Shown piece after piece: positions 6,966-12,617 of a stretch of DNA of 22,349 nucleotides. The DNA comes from an uncultured Sutterella sp. (GTDB taxonomy: Bacteria > Pseudomonadota > Gammaproteobacteria > Burkholderiales > Burkholderiaceae_F), in NCBI GenBank assembly GCA_905194315.1, contig CAJJRX010000032.1:1-22349 (forward strand). The letters run 5' to 3'. Positions within the stretch are counted from its first letter, which is position 1, and each line of letters opens with the position of its first letter. Position numbers and translations under genes: made by a program. The notes below the pieces were generated by a model. The model worked only from the letters and a program-made list of their open reading frames with translations. It did no database searches and was not told where the DNA came from.

Positions 6966-9659
6966 TTAGAACTCCGGTACTTTGGTTGGGTCAGAGGGCT
7001 TGGGCATCCAGGCCTTGAACTGTTCGGCCTTCGTCCAGATACCTTCCGGTGCGCCGGGCGCCTTGGAAATGCGTACCTGGAAACCGCGCAGCGTATACGT
7101 GCCGACCATATCGTTGAACGGCGGATCGTTCTTGGTGAGAACGTTCACGTTCATCTCCTTCCAGCCGTGAGTGGATGTGAGCAGCGTTTCCGGATTCCAG
7201 AAGCGTTCCATGTAGACCACACCCGGGCTGATACCCTGTGTGAGTTTGACCTGAGCACGGATCTTGCCTCTGAGACTTTCAATCCAGGCCCAGTCACCAT
7301 CAGCCATACCATACTTCCTGGCATCCTTGGGATTCACCCAGAGTTCCGGCACCGGATAGAGTTCGCGCATAAACGGCACATTGCGCAATGTACCGTGGTG
7401 ATACATCGGCAGACGGCCGCTCGTGAGCACCAGCGGATAATCCTTGGCAATGGGACGCTTCGGACTTTCAGCCGGTTCAATGTAGTACGGCAGAGGATCG
7501 TAATCCTTGCTCGCCGGCGGAAGCTTTTGCGTGGCATACGGTTTGCCGGTGCGACCGAGGTTGATGAACACCTCACCGTAGAGTTCAAGCTTGCCCGACG
7601 GCGTACCGAACCCGATGGGTTTGCCGGTCTTGGGATTCTGCTTCTTGTAGACGTAGTACTGATTCCACTTCTCAAACGGCATGTACTGGTACGGGTTGTG
7701 CGCGAGCAGTTCCTTCCAGGTCATACCGATACGCGAGAGGTTCATATCAAGCAGATGTTCGACGGAATCCCAGTACGGCACGTCGAGTTTGCCGCCGTGC
7801 GCCTTCATGTACTCTGGATCACGAGCCTTCTGGCAGTTCTCATGGCCGAGTTCGGCCAGACGCTTGACAAGGCGTCCCCAGAAGAGCGTTTCGTCTGCCG
7901 TTTCCCACGTATGCGTGACCGCCTGACGGGCGAACACGTAGTTGAGGTTTTCAATCAGCATGTTCGTTTCAAGCCACTCCGTCGCCGGAAGAATCAGGTC
8001 GGCGTACTGCGAGAACGAGGTCGGGTACATGTACATATGCACAATGAAGTCGAGCTTGTTCATCACAGGTTCCCAGGAGCTCGCGTTACCGAGCATGGCG
8101 AACTTGTTGCCCGAGCGTTCAATCCAGATGTGCGGCTGATAGGGTTTACCCGTCTTGATGGCCTCGAGAACGGCAGGAATCTGTGCGGCGTCCCACTGCA
8201 GAAGGCCCTTGTATTCCACACCACCGAGTCGTTTGGCAAGCTGTCCTTCAGGGAGCAGGAACGGTGCGGCCGTTGCCAGACTGCCGGCAGGCACCACATT
8301 ACTCGAAGGCTTGCGCTGCATAAGTGCGCCGGGATTTTCCACATTGCCCATCAGAGCATTCAGGATGCAGGCGCCCATGGCGGCCTGTGTCGAGAGTTCA
8401 TGCTGGTCGGTCGCCACGCCGAGCGCCACACCGCCAGGACCTGAAACGTAAATCCTGATGGCCTCTTCAATCTTCTTCGGATCGAGCCAGCAGACATCCG
8501 CTGCGCGTTCAAGCGTCCATTCCTCGCAGCGTTCACGAAGCAGGCGCATACCGGTTTTCACCTTGACGCCGTTGACTTCATGCTCACCGTCGAGTTCCAC
8601 ATCGAGTTCATCATTCCACGGGAAGCTGAGCGGCTTGGCCGACTGCGTCTTTTCGTCCCAGACCACATAGGCCTTGGGATCGCCGTCAGGGGCAATATCA
8701 TTGCCGTGCAGGAAGAGTTTTGTCTTGGTGTTGACCAGATACGGCAGGTTGGTCCACTTGAGCGTGAACTCGTGATCAAACAGATCATGATCAACGATGT
8801 ACTTGATCCAGGCAAGCATCAGTGCCACGTCCGTACCGGGACGGATCGGAAGCCACACATCCGCTTTTGCCGCATCAGGAATGTAGCGCGGGTCAATACA
8901 GACCGTCTTGACTCCCTTGGCGCGCAGATCCGCCATCACTCGGCCACCGCCGCCCGGGCAGCTGTATGAGGGGTCGGTGCCCCAGAGCACCAGCGCTTTC
9001 GTTTCGGGATTCGGGTTGTAGAGCTCAAGGCAGTGCTCGTCGGCCACACTGGTCGTCGGACCGCCGTACATCAGACCGAAAGCAAGCGTACGCGGCAGGA
9101 AGCACTGTGCGCAGCCCGGTTCAAAGAAGTTCGGCGTACCAAAGGTGTTGGCAAAACGGCGCACCCCACGGAAAGCCGGGTTACCGCCACCGCCGGTGGA
9201 CACCAGCACGGATTCGGCACCGTATTTTTCACGGGCTTCCATGAGTTTTTTGGCGATGATATCAATCGCCTCTTCCCAGGAAATACGTTTCCACTTGTTT
9301 TCCCCGCGCTTGCCCACACGCAGCATAGGATACTTGTTGCGGTTGGGGTGATAGAGCGCCTGCACGGCAGAAAGGCCCTTCGCGCAGAGTGCGCCGCGCG
9401 TCATCGGGAATTCGGGATTGCCTTCAACTTTAATCACGCGGCCGTTGCGCACATGAGCGAGCACGCCGCAGTTATGAATACAGGCTCGACAGCAGGTCTT
9501 GACGATCTGTGTTCCATCCTTTTCTGTGGCCTGCGGCATTGCCTTGGGCGCTTCAGCTGCCTGAGCGGATCTGATAAGACCGCTCGGGAGCTGCATCACC
9601 GCAGCAACGCCCGCCGCACCCTGGATGAAAGTACGTCGATTGAGAGCCATCTTTGTCAT
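6966..9659 (-). CDS. Tat-exported molybdopterin oxidoreductase catalytic subunit (DmsA/PsrA-like, probable Cys Mo ligand)
   Basis: The 897-residue catalytic subunit of the operon has a Tat leader, LNRRTFIQGAAG at 6-17, with a likely cleavage near AQA-A about residue 35. A 4Fe-4S site follows at Cys57/60/64/92, and the bis-MGD domains are typical. The segment FGTPNFFEPGCAQCFLPR at 173-190 aligns with the loop carrying the protein ligand to molybdenum, and Cys186 is the likely ligand. That resembles polysulfide/thiosulfate-reductase-like enzymes rather than DmsA or TorA, which use Ser. The C-terminal cofactor-binding domain (LTSGRLPMYHHGTLRN and after) is present, so the gene looks complete. 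ATG 9659 has AAGGAG 8 nt upstream. It works with the DmsB- and DmsC-like subunits downstream as a quinol-linked periplasmic reductase. The substrate cannot be inferred; sulfur oxyanion, S-oxide, N-oxide or an organic hydroxylated compound all remain open. Confidence 0.88.
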   Translation of the reverse strand: MTKMALNRRTFIQGAAGVAAVMQLPSGLIRSAQAAEAPKAMPQATEKDGTQIVKTCCRACIHNCGVLAHVRNGRVIKVEGNPEFPMTRGALCAKGLSAVQALYHPNRNKYPMLRVGKRGENKWKRISWEEAIDIIAKKLMEAREKYGAESVLVSTGGGGNPAFRGVRRFANTFGTPNFFEPGCAQCFLPRTLAFGLMYGGPTTSVADEHCLELYNPNPETKALVLWGTDPSYSCPGGGGRVMADLRAKGVKTVCIDPRYIPDAAKADVWLPIRPGTDVALMLAWIKYIVDHDLFDHEFTLKWTNLPYLVNTKTKLFLHGNDIAPDGDPKAYVVWDEKTQSAKPLSFPWNDELDVELDGEHEVNGVKVKTGMRLLRERCEEWTLERAADVCWLDPKKIEEAIRIYVSGPGGVALGVATDQHELSTQAAMGACILNALMGNVENPGALMQRKPSSNVVPAGSLATAAPFLLPEGQLAKRLGGVEYKGLLQWDAAQIPAVLEAIKTGKPYQPHIWIERSGNKFAMLGNASSWEPVMNKLDFIVHMYMYPTSFSQYADLILPATEWLETNMLIENLNYVFARQAVTHTWETADETLFWGRLVKRLAELGHENCQKARDPEYMKAHGGKLDVPYWDSVEHLLDMNLSRIGMTWKELLAHNPYQYMPFEKWNQYYVYKKQNPKTGKPIGFGTPSGKLELYGEVFINLGRTGKPYATQKLPPASKDYDPLPYYIEPAESPKRPIAKDYPLVLTSGRLPMYHHGTLRNVPFMRELYPVPELWVNPKDARKYGMADGDWAWIESLRGKIRAQVKLTQGISPGVVYMERFWNPETLLTSTHGWKEMNVNVLTKNDPPFNDMVGTYTLRGFQVRISKAPGAPEGIWTKAEQFKAWMPKPSDPTKVPEF

Positions 9660-9833
9660 CTGGTCATCTCCTTCTTAAGGGGTCGCTCCCCGAAGAGAAC
9701 CGGCATATATCATTGCCATGTTTGTGCCGGTCACCAATTTATGCACCTGAGTCATTCGGGGAGATCCATAGCTCAGCTGTTTCCAGAGCCTGCCTTTGAC
9801 GGCTCGACAATCCGGGTGCGCATAAATTTTTCT

Positions 9834-9857
9834 ATGAAAAAGAACCTTCTTTTTCAT
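9834..9857. promoter_or_regulatory. 24-bp perfect palindrome, candidate operator
   Basis: Arms ATGAAAAAGAA (9834-9844) and TTCTTTTTCAT (9847-9857) are perfect inverted copies around CC. The site lies about 175-200 bp upstream of the molybdoenzyme start. It has the size of a dimeric regulator site; a LysR-type or other activator is possible. As RNA it would form a hairpin with a 2-nt loop, which is too tight, so DNA binding is the likelier role. Confidence 0.45.
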
Positions 9858-10093
9858 CAGTCCGATGAATGCTCACCTTAAATTCAACCCTTGGGATACA
9901 GTTTGGTAGCGTAATTCTGACAGGGTTATCTACGGTCACTGCAGGTAAGAGAATTATCCCCCGGTGCGCGCTGGCCACACGCTTTGCAGGAGATGTAGTG
10001 AGTATTCAGAGGTCTTGAGGCTGGTATACAAAACGGTATAGACAGGTCTGTTAAACCAACCTACAAGGAAAATTTTTACAGAGGGAGGATGAG

Positions 10094-10159
10094 ATGACCA
10101 TAGTTTTTTCTCAATCTAGATTGGTGAAATGGCCATTTTGTTTAGACAAAACGGCGTAA
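10094..10159 (+). CDS. Possible 21-codon leader ORF upstream of the flavoprotein
   Basis: An ATG at 10094 is preceded by a strong GGGAGGATGAG ribosome-binding context. It opens a 21-codon frame, MTIVFSQSRLVKWPFCLDKTA, ending in TAA at 10157-10159. The frame contains two small palindromes and ends inside a hairpin (10132-10155). That arrangement could allow translation of the leader to affect RNA structure, but there is no run of one amino acid and no T-rich terminator after it. The peptide resembles nothing I know. The gene could be a chance frame; the ribosome-binding site is the only positive evidence. Confidence 0.25.
   Translation: MTIVFSQSRLVKWPFCLDKTA
10112..10155. promoter_or_regulatory. 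Cluster of two 12-bp palindromes and a hairpin
   Basis: CAATCTAGATTG (10112-10123) and AAATGGCCATTT (10127-10138) are both perfect 12-bp palindromes, 3 bp apart. The second overlaps a 10-bp-arm hairpin (10132-10141 with 10146-10155, one mismatch, loop TTAG). They sit about 240-280 bp upstream of the flavoprotein start. Adjacent palindromes suggest a tandem operator, but the consensus is not one I recognise. Confidence 0.35.
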
Positions 10160-10292
10160 TGATTGAAGAAAAAACGTCTTTAGGACTAATAAATTTTGGC
10201 GAATTTTTTAGCATACCGCTTTTTTTGCTATTTATCAAGGCACATAGCAGGCTTGAGCCTCCAAAACCATAGACTTACGATTTAAAAGACTT

Positions 10293-10365
10293 CAGATGAA
10301 ACAGCTCAGCGTTCAAACTGACTGATGAAGACCTGTTCCGTGTTTTCATCACTCTGTTTCATCTG
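10293..10365 (+). promoter_or_regulatory. Inverted repeat / structured 5' leader before the flavoprotein gene
   Basis: CAGATGAAACAG (10293-10304) and CTGTTTCATCTG (10354-10365) are perfect 12-bp inverted copies 49 bp apart. Nested inside are GATGAA (10324-10329) and TTCATC (10345-10350), again inverted. The outer arms end 26 nt before the ATG at 10392, so if transcribed this would fold into a long stem next to the TGGAG ribosome-binding site. It could also be two to four copies of a protein-binding half-site with the core GATGAA. Confidence 0.45.
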
Positions 10366-10391
10366 TTCTTCACTACTACCTGGAGACTTTT

Positions 10392-12101
10392 ATGACCAAC
10401 CGTCGTGATTTCTTGAAAGGCACTATTGGTGGCGCTGTTGCCAGCGTTGCCGTGCCGAATGCATTTGCCGCTCAGGCTCTGTCCACTCTCCCCAAGAAAT
10501 GGGATCTTGAAACAGATGTGGTGGTTTTGGGTTTTGGCGGTGCCGGTGCGACCACAGCAATTGTTGCCGCACAGAATGGAGCTAAGGTTGTTGTTCTTGA
10601 AAAAAATCCTGAAGACGCCCACATCTCCAATACCCGCATGTCCGGTGGCATTTTCCACTGCCCGTTTAAAGATGGTGATCCCAAGGCATTGAAAGATTAT
10701 GCTCAGGCCATGTTCTCCGGTGAGAATATTCCCTGGAAAGAAGAAGGTGAAATTCCTGAATATTCTGAAGGTCTTGCTCAGATCTGGGCAGATCTCTCCC
10801 CCACCAACCTCGACTTCATGCAGAGTCTGGATCCGGAATTTATCGGTGGCAGCCAGCCCGGTTTTGACAAGGCTTCCTTCCCCAACTTCCCGGGCGCCAA
10901 AGAATGCCGCTATAACGCCTATCGTGCCACATACACCAAGCGCATGAAGAATTTCAATCAGGTTTCGTACAAGCAACCGAAGAACGAAACCAGTTCCGGT
11001 GAAGCTTTCTGGCTGTGCCTGGCTGAAGGTGTGAAGAAACAGGGCGATAAGATTAAAGTCCTCTGGGAAAGTCCTGCCTGCGAAATTCTGAAGAACGCCA
11101 AGGGCGAAGTTGTCGGCGCTGTAGCCATGCAGAAGGGCAAGAAACTGTTCGTTCGCGCCCGTAAGGCTGTTGTGATCTGCACCGGCGGCTATGAATACAA
11201 CCCCGCCATGCGTTCGGCTTTCCTTGAAGGCCCCGGTATCAACGGCTGGGCCTTCTACGGCACGACCTCCAATACCGGTGACGGTATTTCCATGGGTATG
11301 GCTGTTGGTGCCGGACTCCAGAAGGCTGGCAAGTCCGCTGCACGAATCATCGTCCCCACTCAAGTTAAATTCAATGGCCTGCGACTTGGCTCCATCACAC
11401 CCTCTGTCGGGTCTCCCAACTCCTTTGTGGTGGACAACTTCGGCAAGCGTTACGAAGCCGAGACCAAGGTAACTGATAATCCCAGCCGTTATTTCTTCTA
11501 CAAGGCGGCTGTACAGTTCGACATTACCTCGCTCTCGTATCCGCGCACCCCGTCCTGGATGATTTTTGACGAAAAACTGCGTGCGTCCAAACCTCTGGTC
11601 GGCCTTGGCATTTCTGTTGTCGGTTATGGCCTGGTTGACTGGGACAAGGATAATCAGAAAGCCATCGAAAGCGGACTGATTCTTAAAGCTGATACCATCG
11701 AAGAGCTCGCAGAAAAAATTAAGAATCACCCTGAGAACAAAGGCCGCATGGTTGTAGAAAATCTGGTGGAAACTGTCAAGCGCTTTAACCAGTTCTGCGA
11801 TGACAAGAAAGACGCCGATTTTGGTCGCCGTGCAGCAACTCTGGGCAAAGTTGAACAGGGTCCGTTCTACGCCATGCCGCTTGTGGCAGGCGGTCCGAAC
11901 ACTAAAGGCGGTCTGCTTGCGAATGCTGACAGAGAAGTTCTTACCTGGGAAGGCAAGCCGATTCCTCACCTGTATTGCGTTGGCGAAATCGCCTCTGCTC
12001 TGAAGTTTGTCTATCAGGGTGGCGGCAATCTGACGGAATGCCTTGTGTACGGTCGCCATTGCGGCAAGATCGTTGCATCGCTCCCCAACACTAAGCTTTA
12101 A
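10392..12101 (+). CDS. Tat-exported FAD reductase of the fumarate reductase/ketosteroid dehydrogenase flavoprotein family, substrate unknown
   Basis: The 569-residue protein starts with a Tat leader (TNRRDFLKG at 2-10, cleavage near AFA-A at about 26). A Rossmann FAD site follows (DVVVLGFGGAGA at 42-53, ending in Glu70), then the family motif NTGDGISMGMAVGA about residue 296. It lacks an FMN-binding domain and heme motifs; the next gene supplies the hemes, so this is a split flavocytochrome c. In Shewanella-type fumarate reductases the active site carries a His in an HHTMGG-like segment and an Arg in an ANRLGGN-like segment. The equivalents here read GGPNTKGG (500-507) and VYQGGGNLTE (540-549), so both ligands appear to be missing. 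The tail is closer to 3-ketosteroid-dehydrogenase-like flavoproteins. I infer a periplasmic reductase for an unsaturated organic acceptor other than fumarate. TGGAG lies upstream of the ATG. Confidence 0.87.
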   Translation: MTNRRDFLKGTIGGAVASVAVPNAFAAQALSTLPKKWDLETDVVVLGFGGAGATTAIVAAQNGAKVVVLEKNPEDAHISNTRMSGGIFHCPFKDGDPKALKDYAQAMFSGENIPWKEEGEIPEYSEGLAQIWADLSPTNLDFMQSLDPEFIGGSQPGFDKASFPNFPGAKECRYNAYRATYTKRMKNFNQVSYKQPKNETSSGEAFWLCLAEGVKKQGDKIKVLWESPACEILKNAKGEVVGAVAMQKGKKLFVRARKAVVICTGGYEYNPAMRSAFLEGPGINGWAFYGTTSNTGDGISMGMAVGAGLQKAGKSAARIIVPTQVKFNGLRLGSITPSVGSPNSFVVDNFGKRYEAETKVTDNPSRYFFYKAAVQFDITSLSYPRTPSWMIFDEKLRASKPLVGLGISVVGYGLVDWDKDNQKAIESGLILKADTIEELAEKIKNHPENKGRMVVENLVETVKRFNQFCDDKKDADFGRRAATLGKVEQGPFYAMPLVAGGPNTKGGLLANADREVLTWEGKPIPHLYCVGEIASALKFVYQGGGNLTECLVYGRHCGKIVASLPNTKL

Positions 12102-12113
12102 CCAGCTGCTGTA

Positions 12114-12145
12114 AATGGTGCCTGCCATAAACCGCAGGCACCATT
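12114..12145 (+). other. Intercistronic hairpin between flavoprotein and cytochrome genes
   Basis: Perfect 12-bp arms AATGGTGCCTGC (12114-12125) and GCAGGCACCATT (12134-12145) flank an 8-nt loop. The structure starts 12 bp after the flavoprotein stop. The following bases (ATGTTTATAAGG) are not a proper U-tract, and the cytochrome start is only 19 bp on. It therefore looks like an mRNA-stabilising or partial-termination element that sets the ratio of the two proteins. Confidence 0.6.
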
Positions 12146-12164
12146 ATGTTTATAAGGACTGATT

Positions 12165-12521
12165 ATGAAAAAATGGAGAATACTAGCCTTGTTTTCTGCC
12201 TGTCTGGTGGCATTCCTGAGCGCGCCAGTGAGCTCCTATGCAGCCGATAAGTTTCTTGCCGATCGCCATGTCGAAAAGGGGGTGAACTGCGACGCCTGTC
12301 ATACTCCTGATAAAAAGCTGAAAATGACTGGTGAAAATGAAATTTGTGTCAGCTGCCACGGCGATTATCCCCAAATGATTGAAAAAACAAAGGGGCGATA
12401 CGAGGTTAATCCCCATGCGCAGCATGATGGCCTTCTGCCTTGCACCGAATGCCATAAAGGTCATAAGGCTGGGGTGAACTACTGTGGCGGCTGTCACAAT
12501 TACACTTATAAAGTGCCCTAA
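12165..12521 (+). CDS. Small periplasmic tetraheme cytochrome c
   Basis: The 118-residue precursor has a Sec signal peptide (KKWR, a hydrophobic core at 6-20, cleavage near SYA-A at about 26). Four CxxCH heme-attachment motifs are present: CDACH (42-46), CVSCH (61-65), CTECH (93-97) and CGGCH (107-111). This is the size and heme count of the cytochrome domain of Shewanella flavocytochrome c and of STC-type cytochromes, here as a separate gene right after the FAD subunit. It should pass electrons from a quinol-oxidising cytochrome (not in this window) to the flavoprotein. AAGGA lies 6 nt upstream of the ATG. No CymA/NapC-type donor is encoded nearby, so that partner must lie elsewhere. Confidence 0.93.
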   Translation: MKKWRILALFSACLVAFLSAPVSSYAADKFLADRHVEKGVNCDACHTPDKKLKMTGENEICVSCHGDYPQMIEKTKGRYEVNPHAQHDGLLPCTECHKGHKAGVNYCGGCHNYTYKVP

Positions 12522-12539
12522 ACGTTTTTCCGGCAAATT

Positions 12540-12576
12540 AAAAGTGCGACCCTCCTTACGGAGGAGTCGCACTTTT
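12540..12576. terminator. Bidirectional Rho-independent terminator
   Basis: Arms AAAAGTGCGAC (12540-12550) and GTCGCACTTTT (12566-12576) pair perfectly. The inner stem CCTCC/GGAGG (12551-12555 with 12560-12564) adds five pairs, with one bulged A. With A residues on one side and T residues on the other it can terminate both the cytochrome transcript (+) and the NO reductase transcript (-), whose genes converge here. Confidence 0.88.
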
Positions 12577-12617
12577 GCTTTCATCAGCTCCGGGTATCAA
12601 CCGGACGTTATGACCAG

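Larger units (their letters stand above)
9660..10391. promoter_or_regulatory. Divergent regulatory region between two respiratory units
   Basis: This 732-bp gap drives the molybdoenzyme operon leftward and the flavoprotein-cytochrome pair rightward. It is more AT-rich than the flanking genes. It contains a 24-bp palindrome (9834-9857), a direct repeat of GGTATA (10023-10028 and 10035-10040), two 12-bp palindromes (10112-10123 and 10127-10138), a near-perfect hairpin (10132-10155) and a 12-bp inverted repeat with nested motifs (10293-10365). I could not fix a -35/-10 pair with confidence on either strand. I found no clean FNR site (TTGAT-N4-ATCAA). The density of dyads suggests several regulator-binding sites and structured 5' leaders. 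Confidence 0.6.

Noticed and set aside
7167..8444. 425-codon open frame on the plus strand
   Set aside because: Antisense to the molybdoenzyme catalytic subunit; no domain or ribosome-binding support.
9797..9811. TTGACGGCTCGACAA as a possible FNR/CRP-type site
   Set aside because: Only the outer bases are symmetrical and the core does not match TTGAT-N4-ATCAA. No clean FNR box was found in either large intergenic region, although anaerobic control would be expected.
9675..9857. 60-codon minus-strand frame ending just before the molybdoenzyme ribosome-binding site
   Set aside because: The position is suggestive of a coupled leader, but there is no ribosome-binding site and its first codons are just one arm of the palindrome. 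The peptide has no recognisable features.
10359..12128. 589-codon open frame on the minus strand
   Set aside because: It is antisense to the flavoprotein, whose Tat leader, FAD site and family motifs are clear. The antisense product has no recognisable domains and arises from the codon bias of the real gene.
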